Positions 21,226 through 33,559 are shown, numbered from the stretch's first letter. The stretch is 64,000 nt of DNA from Ophiodon elongatus (GCA_016806645.1 JACSYO010001703.1:1052501-1116500), one strand, 5' to 3'. Made by a program: numbers and translations. The notes: generated by a model not told the origin, from the sequence alone.

Positions 21226-21469
21226 AGAGGCCGCTGTGGTGAAGTGAACCAGGTGAAGTGAAGGATACTCAAGTTGACGGAAACTACGCTTGTTACTGTA
21301 CGTGCAATAAAATATTTGCGATTAAAAAGCCAATACTTTATAAATACATCTGTGAACATGTAAACAAAAGTGAAACCTAATTCAATCTGCCACCAGCACT
21401 ATCTTTACACAAGCACAGCACAAACTATCGGCCAAAAGATTTCTTTGTAAACTTCTCTACTGGCTGAGA

Positions 21470-21625
21470 CAAAGCAGTCAGGAGGACAGAAGACTGGAGG
21501 ACAGAAGATAGAAGACAGGAGGGCAGAAGATAGGGGGAAAGAAGACAAGAGGACAGAAGACAGGAGGACAGAAGACAGAGGACAGAAGATAGAAGACAGA
21601 GGACAGGAGGACAGAAGACTGATAC
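21470..21625. repeat. purine-rich minisatellite
   Basis: Imperfect tandem copies built on GAGGACAGAAGACAG, with a strong A/G bias on the plus strand. Confidence 0.88.
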
Positions 21626-21844
21626 TGACTGATGTCTGTGTTCTTCATTCTTGATAAACTTCACTCAGAAATGTTATTTGTGTTATTAACATTTTACATT
21701 TGTTTTCAGTGAGATATTAATTACTTTATATTGTGACTTTGTTGTTGTAAACATAACAGTTGCTGCTGTATAAACAACATGTAGTTATATATACACACAT
21801 TATAAATATCTTTCTTTTTTTTTGACTTTTTAAAATATTCAAAA

Positions 21845-21990
21845 CTTTTGGATGTGAATGCTCAGAGCCAGTTTGTCCGTTCTGGGCTACTGTAGGAACA
21901 TGGCGGTGACAAACTGTGGATTTTTTACATGGACAATAGTTGTTTGCTGCTACATCAATGCTTTGAATGTTGTATAGAGACTTTTTCCTA
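21845..21990 (+). repeat. dispersed repeat family H, partial copy
   Basis: Contains AGTTTGTCCGTTCTGGGCTA, CTGTAGGAACATGGCGGTGA and GCTACATCAATGCTTTGAAT. The last block recurs at 58371-58412. This is a common teleost interspersed repeat. Confidence 0.6.
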
Positions 21991-22339
21991 CCGTTTATCC
22001 TTTTTAAAGCATAAAGCATTTCTTTTTTCAGCCTTTTCAGAAAAACTTTTCACCTTCCACTTTTAACAGTTTTACGCCCGGTTCACTGGACGCAGAAGTG
22101 CCACAAAGCGCCACACTGTTTCAACTGCAGTAGCCTGGCTCTTCACACAGGAAGTGTATTTCACAGTGTATACCACTGACAAATATTATATTACGTTATT
22201 TAAAAACCACGCTCACAACAACATAGTGCATGGATTTTGACTTTTGTCGGAAGGGAAAAGGGAGAGAGGAAAGAAAGTGTGTGTGGGATGCATATTTTCA
22301 TTCATATCATATATAATATATCATCTATATGGTTTTTAG

Positions 22340-22602
22340 TAGATTATTACATTAGCTGACGCTTTTATCCAAAGCAATTTACAATGAGTGCATTCATCAT
22401 ACACTGCATACCATGCAAGGTGCCACCTGCCCATCAGGATTCTAACTAACATTCACACATCGTAGGCACAGCTACGGGAGCAACTTGGGGTTAAGTGTCT
22501 TGCCCAAGGCTACATTGACAGACTAGTGGAGCCGGGGAATCGAACTGCCGATCCTCTGATTAAGAAGACTCTACCAGCTCTACCACTGAGCTACAGTCGC
22601 CC
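22340..22602 (+). repeat. dispersed repeat family D, right-half copy with tRNA-like tail
   Basis: It starts TTAGCTGACGCTTTTATCCA, continues with AAGGTGCCACCTGCCCATCA and GGGGTTAAGTGTCTTGCCCA, and ends ATCGAACTGCCGATCCTCTG and CTACCACTGAGCTACAGTCG. It is a typical fish interspersed repeat, longest here. Confidence 0.8.
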
Positions 22603-23202
22603 ACAGATTATCAACATCCTGTGTTTTACATGGGTGCTAAAACGTAGATGGCGGCACTTCCACTGTGAACCGGGCATTCAAATTTAGCTTCAAACTTTTT
22701 TTCAGCAGTGCCCTCAGTCCAATGCATTTTAGCTTTAACACTTTTAAGGCAATTCGTTTCACATTTCTGCATTCTAAGCAATGCTGTGCAGCCGTCAGCA
22801 GCTGTCAGCATTCACACACATTTTCTGTAGGAAATGTATTTTCTAGTTCTTGAGATTGTTAAAAATCATCTGGAGCAACATTTAGACCACGTCCAGCTCC
22901 AATCCTCCATTTAAACCCAGTGTAAAACACCCAGGCATACTTGACTGAAATGTATTCAGAGCGACATCAGAATCAGGTTAATGTATTCTCATAAACAACC
23001 ACTGCTGTACTAACGAGCTCCACAGTAAAGAAGTCCTCCGATTCATCACAAAGATCTGCGGATGACACTGGCTGAGCCAGATCTGATGTCAGTAAACTGA
23101 TAGCAGAGTCAGAACTGTGCAGAGTAGCTTTAAGGCTCAGTCAGTCCTACATGTGCAGCATATAAACAAGGCTCCGTCTGCTCCTCGCTCCTACTAACCT
23201 GC
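22603..23202. other. sequence downstream of the candidate lrrk1 promoter
   Basis: No gene or clear repeat. It would be the 5' end of lrrk1 intron 1 if the promoter call is right. Confidence 0.35.
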
Positions 23203-23530
23203 TCATAGCGAAGCAGCGAATCCTCCTCTTCCTCCTGCCTCCGTCACATTTAAAGCCGAGCGCTTTCTTTTCATGGCTTCCCTTCAGCTGCTGTGTGGCT
23301 TCTACAGAGCTGTGTTCCCTGGATGATCTGCCTCCTCTCTAACCTCTCTGTGACAGGCTGACGAGAGTGGGAGGATGGAGGAGGCAGGGAGGGAGAGGTT
23401 TGGAACAGGAGGAGGGGGCAGCAGGGAGAGGGAACGGGGAATGATGCTCCTTTGTTTAAGAACCACGCCAGCCTCTGAGCTGCCTGCATCTCTCTCGCTC
23501 ACAGCGGCTCTGCTCTGATCCACTGTAATC
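23203..23530 (-). promoter_or_regulatory. candidate lrrk1 promoter and non-coding first exon
   Basis: This GC- and pyrimidine-skewed block differs from the AT-rich flanks and lies between aldh1a3 and the first recognised lrrk1 exon. On the minus strand it contains AGCAG followed by GTTAGT, a plausible donor at about 23202. Short open frames here are proline-rich or end quickly and resemble 5' UTR. No match to LRRK1 protein is seen, so this is inference from position and composition. Confidence 0.3.
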
Positions 23531-24879
23531 TTACTCTTAATAGCAGCTCCAAGTCCATCGGCTCCTACTGAAGGTTTAAATATCTAGAAAAACAAACTCA
23601 CAAATATATGGTTCTTTTTTTGTTTGTTTTTTAAGGAGATTTTACTAACAGAAGTACATTTTGCTTTAGTCTGGGACTAGTGAGTATTTGGGTGTGTTTT
23701 TAACAGTTCGTAGACCACAATGGAAGAGAGAGGAATAGGATATGTCAGGCGTTGATATACACACTATACCAGTTCGCAGATTCATTGTTGTTTGTCCGTG
23801 CAAATGTTGACAAGAAGTAAGTAAGCAAGTAACAGCTTTAGAAGGTGTATCCACAAGAAATTATTCAATTCCATGATAACATTTTTAGAAAGTAGTGACC
23901 ATTTCCTGGATTTTCATTAGTAGGGCTGATCACTCCACATGTCCCACAATTTGCTAGATAATAAGCAAATAATAAAGAGAGCAAATCCTCACATTGGAGA
24001 AGCTGCACCGTAATGTCGGCTTTATAACTGGCAGATGACAAATTAATTGACCTTGTTACATGCTTGTTGATGACTCATTCTCTGTAGATTCACTGATCAA
24101 TCGACTATCGCATTAGTTCATGTTCAGGCTCAACATTTCTGTCACACCTCTTCCACAGCTCAGGTGAGGATTAAAAACGTATTATTGCAGAGAACAAAAT
24201 ATTTTAACTTCGATATTAAGCATAATACCTATTTCTCATACTAGGGACCATTGATTAGGTCCGATTCTTAGTAAGAGGTTGATAACAAATATACATTTGC
24301 AATAAAAATGTAATTCTTAGTATTAAAAATGTCAATAACACAAAACTTGTGTTAAATGCCTTTAAGCATATGTTTAATTCAATGCTGGAATAGAGAATTT
24401 TTCAACATTATCTTAAAAGAAAAAAAAGAAAAAAAAGAGCGGGAGAAGAGAGAGTGTTTGGACTGAAGTTTCGACGTGATACAAACACTGTTTCTTCTCA
24501 GGTTCGCAAGTGAAGTGTATGAACTACACTGCAGACGGGATTCTCTACTGACGGTGACAAACAGAGAGACGGCTGACTCATATGAACGCGTGTTGAATGT
24601 GCATCAGCAGGTCTGCGCTGTATAACCTACGTCTGGTGTATGAAATGTCTGTATCTTCACCGCACTGCATTTTAGTAAACTAGGGTTAGAAAGAGTCAGA
24701 GATACCCAATGACGTTCAGATGAAGTCATTTTCACACTTGGCAGGTATCCTTAGGTGCTGTTCTCATCCAGTGTTCGTAGCTTGACCTACAAAAATTGTA
24801 TGTGCTGCAATTCATAGATATCCCACAAAATCCATAAGGTAATCATGACCAAGTAAGTAGAAAGATGGCAGAAACCACA
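23531..24879. other. aldh1a3-lrrk1 spacer, no recognised feature
   Basis: AT-rich, with an A/G-rich run near 24415-24455. No exon or RNA gene is recognised. Confidence 0.4.
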
Positions 24880-25030
24880 CGGCGCGTGCCGGAGAGGAGG
24901 TGGATGGGTCAAACACACAGGAGAGCGTTGTTCGTGCCCCGAGTGAAACGAGAAGACAACGTTGATTTAATTGTCATGTAACTGCCGTACTGAAGTCATG
25001 CCACTTATTATAACCCAAACCACAAACCGT
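24880..25030 (+). repeat. dispersed repeat family F, copy 1
   Basis: Shares GGATGGGTCAAACA.ACACAGGA, a CGTTGATTTAATT block and an AACCCAAACCA tail with the copies at 46450 and 48905. Confidence 0.7.
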
Positions 25031-26609
25031 GGTATGGGAAATAAACAACCGGGTTTTGTCTGTAGATTCATGACCTCATGTGTGTTCTTTCGGCTTCTCT
25101 GGTGGGAATTAACTTCACGACTTGCTCCTGACAACACGGCCTGTGAATCTGAAGGAGAATTCCACGGGAGACAAGCTCTTGCGAAGATAGGCCTAATATC
25201 AGATGGTATGACATCAGTGATTTAGGTTTTAACCGGCCAATACAGGAAAGGTTCATTATAATGCTATCATGATGTGAAAGGGAGTTTATGGCGAGAGACT
25301 TGAAGAAATATATCTGGTGGCGATGTTTTCACATCGTGTAATTTTATAACTAGAACAGCCAGCATTTACTTTGGTGCGGTTTACATTTTATTCCGGGGCG
25401 GTTTGGTGAAAAGAGTTCAGTTAGAGCCCTGAAATGAACTACACATGATGCAATTTGTAAAATCGCTGTGCTTTAGTCCCTACAGAACTCTGCCATTTTG
25501 TAATCACATGAATGAACATATATGTAAATGAAAATAATTCCTGTTAACCTAAGAGTTTGTCAATAGCTCATTGTAACATTCTACCTACACTGAGCCATCG
25601 CTAACCTGATAGCGCACACTACCCTCAGGTTTCCTTAGCCTGTTTGGAATTAACACAGCCTGGGAGGCCACATGGCCACCACTGACCTGACACCAGGACT
25701 ATAATCTATAACGACATGACTAGCTGATTCTGCACTATGCAGAAGCGGTCTTAAACCCATCATGTTACACTGTGAAACTGGTCAAATAGATGTTAGAATC
25801 AGGCACAACGTGGTCTGAAGCAGAATAAGTCAACCAGCACAACAAAATGCCCTCACCTCGACTTAGACAGGAAGTTAAGACAAATATAACAACTTCCTTG
25901 TTGCTGGGAAAAATACGGATACTCAACCTACTATAATTTCATCTACCATACTCCTGCATCTCCTGCTGTTACCCTCCATCGTCTATCATTAACTTGTTGT
26001 CTTTACCACACTGCCGAACTACAATTACTATAGTTTTAGTCTCTCTAAAACTGTCACTGTGTTCAGCACAGTCTCGTTCATACAGTTAGACAACAACAGA
26101 TAAGGCATGCGGCGCTCAAACAATCACACTTTCAGTTCTCCTTTTGCTAAATTTAAGCAGCGCTGCAATGGTGAACCTGCCTGATGCTTCCATCCCCACA
26201 GCCAGAAAACAAGAGCCGTGCGGAGTGAGAACTCACTGCTTTGTTGCTCCATGCTGCTGGGAGTGTTTCCAGAGTCCTGGGGAAGGCCAACCGACCAGTA
26301 CGACATTCCTACTGGTTACTTGTTAACCAGTAGCAGAGCAGAGTTCCACCAGAGAGGAGGCCGGGGTTCAGCTGTCTCTCTGCACAAAGACAAAGCGGCA
26401 ATGATGAAGAACAAACACAAACATATTCTAGCTTTTAATTAGACACAATGTAGCTGTACAGCCAAAACGGAACCAGATGCATTTAAAAATGATTGACTTG
26501 ATATTTTTGAAATGTTTTGAATGATTGATATTGGATATCTGATAAATGAAAATGCAGATTCCACTGTTCTGGTTGCATAAAAAAAGTTAACTTTTGTTTT
26601 ACTTGATGC
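25031..26609. other. spacer, no recognised feature
   Basis: Mixed-composition sequence. Short overlapping open frames near 26124-26442 have no recognisable domain and no good splice context. Confidence 0.4.
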
Positions 26610-26748
26610 ATACGGCGGTGTGCTCTTTATTCAATGACAATGTGATATATCGCCTTGATTACAGTATTGCGATATATTGAATCGTAACCCCTGTATCACG
26701 ATACGTATCGCCTCACAAGATTATTGCCAACACACAGCCCTAATATTT
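26610..26748 (+). repeat. MITE-like repeat with CGATACGTATCG motif
   Basis: Contains ATATATCGCCTTGATT, GTATCACGATACGTATCGCC and a CACACAGCCCTAA end, a pattern of hAT-related miniature elements widespread in fish. Boundaries are approximate. Confidence 0.55.
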
Positions 26749-28519
26749 GCAAAGTGAACTGCAGTCAATAAGCCTGTAAAGGCCACATGCTCGACTCAGT
26801 CCACAGAGCCCTGAAGCCCCGCCCCTGCACAGAGCAGTATTGTTTACTCAAAGCTTATTGATAATGAAAATGTTGTGTGTTTTCCGGTAATTCAGTAAAA
26901 GAAAAAAGTCTATGAAATAACCACATGGTAAAGCCTTTTTTTGTATTTTCCTGTGTGAATTAAATAAGTGACAACTTATAAGTACAGAGTATTTTTTCTT
27001 CAGTGCAAAATTAACATAATAGTTTCTACTTTATTTCAATTATATAGAAAAAGTGAATAAATAGTTCCATGTTTCCATGCATGCGCACAAATACAGGATT
27101 CATGAGATTAATGCTGTAACTACACTGGGGTATTCCCATGGGAAGAATTCTTATCAATTCAGATTTTCTGAGAAAGTTGAGTTAGTATGTGCTTGTTATT
27201 ATCAATTTAGAAGACGCAATGATTCATCATGATATCTCCATGTAAGCTTTCATCACTATATAATTCCATTGAAAGATGATAAATTTGAGTTATCGTCCTG
27301 CCTTAGTGGGAAGTAGAACAGATGAACGGTTGTTAGATGTGAAGGACAATCCTACAGACAGACATTCCATGCGTTATTAGTTTTATGAAATCTGTGACAA
27401 ATTACATTACGTTAATTTGTTATCCAATGAGGAAAAGATTCACTTTCTAGATATGTGGATCATAAATAAAAACAAAATAATGGCAGCGTTCTTTCCACCT
27501 CACTCAAGAGAGGTCTCCCCAAAAGCTTCTCATAGTTTAAGAAGAGTATGCAATACCATCATTTTATGGATAATGCTGAAGACATGAAAGCCAGATTTGG
27601 GTACCCTGCTGATGGATTCAGAGGGACTGGACTGATGTTGTGGAAAACAAAGTGAGAAAGAAAAGAAGAGACTTTCTGTCATATGTCGCATGTCATGAAA
27701 TCAGTTTAAAAACAGACCCTGAAGCCACATAGAAGTGACATAAAAGCTGGAAAGCTGGGAGCGACTGAGACTCTCCTGTAGCTGACAGTTCAATGAAGAC
27801 AAACATGACGGTTCCACTGAAAAAGTCAGCACACCACCTCGAGGTGGAGAGGTGCTGCTAAAGCAACATGAGGCCCTCTGATCTTCTCTCTACAGACCTC
27901 ATCTCCCAGAGTTTGAATGATGAGCTACTTCTTAATTAATGAGATGAGATCTGTACTCATGTAAAACCAATTATATGATAATAATAATAGACATTTTCTC
28001 TAACCCATCTCCTCTCTTTTCTTGACTAGCAACCAGCTCGAGGAGACATTATTGTCAAGCATATATTTAAAATATTTATCTTGGTATGGCAGCTTTTCTT
28101 CATTCTATGAGCTACATTTTACATACTTCCTCTATATATGAGGTTATGTGATTTAATGAGTGGTGTCAGTCTGTAGTGTGACCTGATTGGTCCACGTGTG
28201 TCAAACATCCTACTTAAGATGGTCTGTCCTTTGGTCTGGTAAAATAACTGATGAAGGTCTAAAAGCTGCTGGAAGCAGCTGCTAAGCTGCTGTTGTTGAT
28301 TGTGTCCTGAGAGGAATGAAGCAACTAAGGATGGAAGAGAACCTCAAATAGATATTACAAAATACTAACACTTGAGCTGAGACAGCAGACTTTGATGTGA
28401 CCCCTGGGCAGGCGAGGTTAAAGTACTGTTCAACATTTGCAACAGACCACCAGCCCCAGTGCTTGGAGGAGTCTTACAGAGGAAGGCTCTATTCACATTT
28501 CTGGATACACTAAGGGCTC
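26749..28519. other. spacer, no recognised feature
   Basis: AT-rich sequence. Around 27300-27540 there is a weakly protein-like stretch that might be an old LINE-type fragment, but I cannot assign it. Confidence 0.35.
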
Positions 28520-29005
28520 AGCTACAGACCACAGACTGTAAATAAGAAGTAGACGTAGTCGTCGTGATGTCATCCATTGGTTTGTGGACTGCAGTTGTGA
28601 AGCCTTGAGTTTGTCATTTTGGCCGTCGCCATCTTTTTTTTTTGCAACCAGTAAACAGAAGTGACCATAGTTGGACTGCGGAGGAGTGACACCGCGGGAG
28701 AGACATTGTATATGGCTCTGGTAGCAACCTGTCAATCACCTTGTAGCCCCGCCCTAAAGCATACCCTGTTTTATGGTCCTTTTGACTCTAAATGGACCAT
28801 AGTTTATATGTATTGAAGACTTGAAACTAGTGATTGAGACCATAAACTCATGTTTACTGAGGGAACAAATCAAGAGTAATTTTCTCATAGACTTCTATAC
28901 AACCAGAGGAGTCGCCCCCTGGTGGACATGAGAGAGAATGCAGCTTTAACACATGAAGCTTTGACTTTACGGTTTAGAACTGGAGGTTGCTGCCTGCTAC
29001 AGACT
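28520..29005 (-). repeat. dispersed repeat family A, minus copy
   Basis: The reverse complement of the family seen at 1577-2165, with the same order of blocks and a T/A homopolymer at 28637-28646. Open frames here are artefacts. Confidence 0.8.
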
Positions 29006-30159
29006 CCAACTCAACATATGAAAACTCTGATTATACATGCCCAAATAAAAATGTGGGAAGACAGAAAGGAAAGAATAATAACTAGATTCAGCTATTGGTG
29101 CATTTTACAATTTACCTAATAATTTAAATAATGGGCCATCCAAGTTCTCGTACTGGGGTCTTACTCAAAGAAAATGATCCACAAATTTATAGACGATGTC
29201 TTCCCCAATATAATTATATGGGTAAAATGATTTTTGGGCCCTATGCATCACTTGATGGACCTAGAATTTGGACAGCATGTAAAATGTGCTTAAAAGCCCG
29301 ACGCTCTTCCTGTGGGCTTTAGCAAGACATAAGTAGAATAACTCATTTATAAATGTCATGTAAAAATAATAGTAATCATCTGCTAAATATGTGTTGTTAA
29401 GTGAGTTCCTGTTCATCATCCTCACACGCAAGCAGATGTGTGTGTGCGTGTGTTTGTGCTTCCAAATTACAGGAAGCTTCGTATTCCAACATCAAGAGGA
29501 GGAATGCCGATACACTGGCTGTGACGGAGCCCTTTTAAAAACTGAAATGAGTCGCTGAGATTCAAAATGTCTGTGCATGTCCCCGCTGGTAACTGCAGCT
29601 GAGTGGCCGCGTGCAGCAGTTTGGAAAGCTTGAGATGTTTTTAAAAATAGTATTTTTAAAAACATAATAATAATAATATCGAAATAAAAAAGTACTTAAT
29701 GAGAGTATGGAACTCTACAAAATGATATTTCACAGTGTAAGTTATTCAGGATACGCAGAATATGTATTTAATGCACAGCTTTGTAAATGCAGCTTGTTTT
29801 TCCTCTTGTGACAACGCTGGGTGGACCACATCCAGTGGAGCAGGACGGATCAGCTGGAGCGAAGACACCGGACCAACAACAGGTATTATTAGCCCACTCA
29901 CCACATGGCTCAGAGGTCCAGGGAGCATCACGAGAGGCTAAATCAGAGTCCAGGTCCAGGTCCAGGTCCTCCGCAGCAGGCTCAGAGGAGTTTGACACTG
30001 GAGTTGTATACTTCCTGATTCCACGATGCAAACTTTCCAATCTCCACAGGCACGCAGTGTCAGACTACACTACAGAGGCATTTCCGGTGAAGATTTTCAA
30101 AATAATACCCAACACCCCACTCATCTATAAAACATTTCAAAATAAAATCTACATTAAGC
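29006..30159. other. spacer, no recognised feature
   Basis: Contains an (ATA) cluster near 29660 and a small CCAGGT trimer array at 29950-29970. A long open frame starting at 29787 runs into the family E repeat and is not a gene. Confidence 0.4.
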
Positions 30160-30565
30160 CAAGAAAGATTCAATTCAATATATTTTGTATAGCCCAAAAT
30201 CACAAATTTGCCTCAGAGGGCTTTACAATCTGTACACATACGACATCCTCTGTCCGACCTCCCATCAATTCAGGAAAATCTCCCCCAAAAAAACCTTTGA
30301 CAGGGAGAAAAAGGGAAGAAACCTCAGGGAAAGCGACAGCTTTCAACATAACAGTTATAACACATTCAATGCATATGACAGAAATTATTCATATGAGAGT
30401 AGTAGGCTTGATGAAAAAGTTACGACTACCAAAAATAACAGCCACAGTGGATATAGTAGAATAATAATGATAATAAAAGCAGTAATGGTATTGCCAATAC
30501 TAATTGCAATGCTACTGGCAATAACAATGATAATAGCAGTAGGTGTTGGGCAGGACCACGATCCA
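30160..30565 (+). repeat. dispersed repeat family E, plus copy
   Basis: It begins TTCAATATATTTTGTATAGCCC, then TTTGCCTCAGAGGGCTTTACAA, the CCCCCAAAAAAACC block, and an AATAATGATAATAAAAGCAG centre matching the inverse of 8387-8640. Confidence 0.85.
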
Positions 30566-30837
30566 TGTAAACCTGTGAGGAGAGAAAGCACAAAGACTCC
30601 AGAGAAGAAGTAGAGTTAGTAATGTGCATTAATGGTGCATGAATTCATATAAACATACAAGATACTTTGCAACAGCAATTTAACAGCGAGAATAGAAAGT
30701 AACGACAGGTGAAGTGAATATACAAATTACCCTTAGATGCCTTCTGAAATATAATGGCCTTCTATAAAGTGTCTCTGGCATTTTAATTCTAATACTATTT
30801 TGCATTAAACAACACCACTTAATGTGGTGAGTGGCTT

Positions 30838-31070
30838 TGGCCCATGCTATATATTGTGATGTCTTGAGGTCGGGATCGGCTCGTGAGGCATGGGTGCAAA
30901 GTGGGACTCTTTGATAACACCCAGCTCCAGCATTTTTTTAATCTCTTCCCGAATTGTTTCCTTATGGCCTCTGGCACTCTATAGGGATGCTGATTCACTA
31001 CTTTACCCTGGTTGGTGAGGATTTCATGTACAGCGAGGTGTGTGGTGCCGGGCTTAGCTGAGACCACATC
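30838..31070 (-). pseudogene. retroelement reverse transcriptase N-terminal remnant
   Basis: It reads TTHLAVHEILTNQGKVV and PYRVPEAIRKQ, the segment that precedes the fingers of Ty3/gypsy reverse transcriptase. It is joined to integrase C-terminal sequence through a deletion near 31080-31090. The catalytic YxDD part is absent. Confidence 0.72.
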
Positions 31071-31199
31071 TCGGTTATGGTCAATAACCGTGCGGTGAGG
31101 ACAAGGCTGTTTTTCCCAGGATTCTTTCGCCAGGTCCAGGATCCCCCTAGGTTTGTACGAGTACAGGAGCTCAAAGGGTGGAAAAACCCGTAGAAGCTT

Positions 31200-31902
31200 G
31201 GGGAACCTCCCTAACTGCGAACATCAGGTAGGGGAGGAGCTGGTCCCAGTTGCGCCCATCTCTTTCAATTGACTTCCTTAGCATCATTTTGAGTCTTGTT
31301 GAACCTCTCTACTAGTCCGTCAGTTTGAGGGTGGTATACTGACGTTCTGAGGTGCTTGATCTTTAGGAGGGAGCACAGGCCTTTGGTGACACGAGACATA
31401 AAAGGGGTCCCTTGATCTGTCAGTATCTCTTTTGGGAGTCCTACTCTACTGCATAGGAGGAACAGTTCTTTGGAGATCTGCTAGGCTGTAGCCTGTCTGA
31501 GAGGTACAGCCTCAGGATACCGGGTAGCATAGTCCACTAGGACCAGAATAAACTGATGCCCCCGAGCACTCATGGGTAGGAGCCCCACAATATCTAACCC
31601 AATCCTTTCAAAGGGGACATAAACATTTTTAAATCATTTTCGACTTCCTTGTGAATGCCTGGCCAAAAGAACCGCTATGAAATCCTGTCTTTAGTCTCCT
31701 CTTCCACTCCTAGATGTGCTCCAAGCAGGTGTGTATGGGCTAGTTGTAACACAGTAGGGTGAAAGGATCTAGGCACTAACAACTGCTCTGTTACCTCCTC
31801 TTGTACTTGTATCATTCGGTACAGTAGACCATTCTTCACCGCAAAATGAGAGTAAATTAAAACGCTTCTCTGGTCTTGGTCCACCCCTTCTATTACTCTC
31901 AC
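31200..31902 (-). pseudogene. retroelement integrase remnant
   Basis: The N-terminal zinc-binding region reads LLVPRSFHPTVLQLAHTHLL (31675-31902). The core shows the D,D,E acids in LDIVG (31584-31596), TDQGTPF (around 31405-31420) and VERFN (around 31300-31315). A frameshift separates the first two, and a stop follows the third. Confidence 0.82.
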
Positions 31903-32255
31903 ATTTCACAAAGCACTTATCAATGTCGTGTCATTGAGTTGAGCAGTACTATACTGGCCTGAAAGTGGGGCCGGTCCGTCCGCCGCCGTCTGTCTGTTGT
32001 CCTCGCTTGATGACGGCTGGTGGCTTCCTTGGGGCTCCTTCTCCTCGCCTTCCGAGGCCAGGCCCACATCGCTGGCTGATTCTGCAGCGCCGAGAAAAGC
32101 ATTCGCTGGAAAAGGGGTATGTGATAAACCAGTCCTGGACACATTCTTTGGTCTGTATTTCAGTTTGATCTTACCTCTGGGCTGTCCTGACTCCCTAGAC
32201 CGTCTCTCCTGTATCTCTCTCCAGAGCCTGAGGAACAGGGGACAATCTCTTCCAA

Positions 32256-32654
32256 TTAAAAGTGAGACAGGGAATCTAGCACCCCCGCCTTGACTTCACA
32301 CATGCCTTGCATTGTGATTAGCTTCACCATACAAGTAGGATACTGGCGTGTATCACTATGGACACAAGAAACTGGTCGTGTCTCTTCCTGAAGCCAGTCT
32401 GTTCTCTCCATCAAAGGTTTGTGAACTAGTGTATAATTACTCCCTGAGTCCAGCAAAGCTTCCACATCCTGATTATTAAGCTTCATGGGAACATAAAAGC
32501 TTAGTGCTCTGTACCCCCCATCATGGAGGTGTGTAAACTGGCTGCCAGCGGACTCTGCTGTCTGCATTAGTTCGTCCCCTTTATCGCTACGTCCTAGCTC
32601 CCCGCATCTGTAGCATCTCCGAATTTGTTTTCTTTGCTCTCGTTGAGTCTGATA
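32256..32654 (-). pseudogene. retroelement gag knuckle and aspartic protease remnant
   Basis: A knuckle-like CYRCGELGR (32590-32615) lacks the later His/Cys of a full CCHC. Downstream, EALLDSGSNYTLV carries the protease active-site DSG at 32442-32450. The frame stays open to about 32256 and then breaks. Confidence 0.75.
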
Positions 32655-32811
32655 ATGGATGGTAAATGGACCTGTACTTGTAGAGCGCTTTTCTAGTCTT
32701 CCGACCACTCAAAGCGCTTTAACATTACATCATTCACCCATTCATATACTGAGGGAGGGGCTAAGGTGCCACCTGCCCATCAAGAATAGCTACCATTCAC
32801 ACATTTCTTAG
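32655..32811 (+). repeat. dispersed repeat family D nested in the retroelement
   Basis: It begins GGTAAATGGACCTGTACTTG, followed by AGCGCTTTTCTAGTCTTCCG, CACTCAAAGCGCTTTAACAT and AGGTGCCACCTGCCCATCAA. Retroelement coding sequence flanks both sides, so this copy inserted later. Confidence 0.8.
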
Positions 32812-32947
32812 TGATACATATTAGCTCATGTATCTGTGCCAGGGGGGGTTGGTCATTCCTAAAGCCCCAATTGTGGAACCGTTGGGCCATTCCAAACTTA
32901 GTAAGTCCTATTCTATTTAATATTTCCTCTTTCGGGACATCAGTCAT

Positions 32948-33415
32948 TGGCTATTGTGCTATCTAGGTCCAGCACAAATCAAGACAAGCAGTGTTTCTAA
33001 CTCAAAATACTGTATTTAGCTTCTTTCAGCAAAAAGGTACACTTAATTTCCGCAGGAAGCCGCAACACAAAACAAACAAATCTCTTCAGAATTACTTCTG
33101 GTTCACTGTCTTTAATGCAACATAAAACGTCCTCTTTTCGTCCGCTCCCATCTCCTGCGTCTTCACAAACTTTTGCTCCTTTGTCTCTGTAACAACGCAC
33201 TGCCGTTACCTAGATCACGGATAGTGTGTGAGATGTGGTGTGAAGAAGGACCCAAGGAGGACACAAGTTTATTGTATGTATTTATTGTTGGACTGTGGAT
33301 GCGGGGAGCCATGTGCTCAGCTGGGACACAGAGAGGTCCTTTGTTTTCCCTGCCAACAAACGGACAACTGCAGTGCGATAGAGATAGAGCTAGAGATATT
33401 TATTGCAACAACTTA
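32948..33415. other. spacer right of the retroelement
   Basis: This could include the 5' leader of the retroelement, but no LTR or primer-binding site is recognised. Confidence 0.3.
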
Positions 33416-33417
33416 CC

Positions 33418-33470
33418 TCTGCCTCTTTCCTCTGCCTCTTTCCTCTTTCCTCTTTCCTCTTCCCAGGGTG
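33418..33470. repeat. CTCTTTCC tandem array
   Basis: Short imperfect repeats of CTCTTTC and CTGCCTCTTTC units, pyrimidine-rich on the plus strand. Confidence 0.85.
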
Positions 33471-33559
33471 TTCAGGCAATAAACTTCCCCAGGGGCCCGA
33501 GCACCCATTTATAGTTCCGGGAAATACCAACTGGAGGAAGCGGGTAGGGGGAAGTGAAG

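Larger units (their letters stand above)
30838..32947 (-). mobile_element. Gmr1-like Ty3/gypsy retroelement, decayed internal region
   Basis: Reading the minus strand from right to left the order is a gag start (32812-32947), a foreign repeat (32655-32811), a CCHC-like knuckle and protease (32256-32654), an integrase zinc finger (31675-31902), an integrase core (31200-31675), and the first part of reverse transcriptase (30838-31070). Integrase before reverse transcriptase is the order of Gmr1-like elements, not ordinary Ty3/gypsy. Frameshifts, internal deletions and loss of most of the reverse transcriptase and RNase H make it inert. No convincing LTR pair was found. Confidence 0.8.

Noticed and set aside
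20892..21359. A 155-codon minus-strand frame rich in Cys/Val and Tyr/Ile
   Set aside because: Caused by adjacent AC and TA microsatellites.
23271..23523. Proline-rich frames as the lrrk1 N-terminus
   Set aside because: No similarity to LRRK1 and no in-phase donor to the exon at 14438. Kept only as possible 5' UTR.
29787..30464. A 225-codon open frame on the plus strand
   Set aside because: It runs from unique sequence into dispersed repeat E, shows no domain or codon bias, and part of it recurs inverted at 8387-8760.
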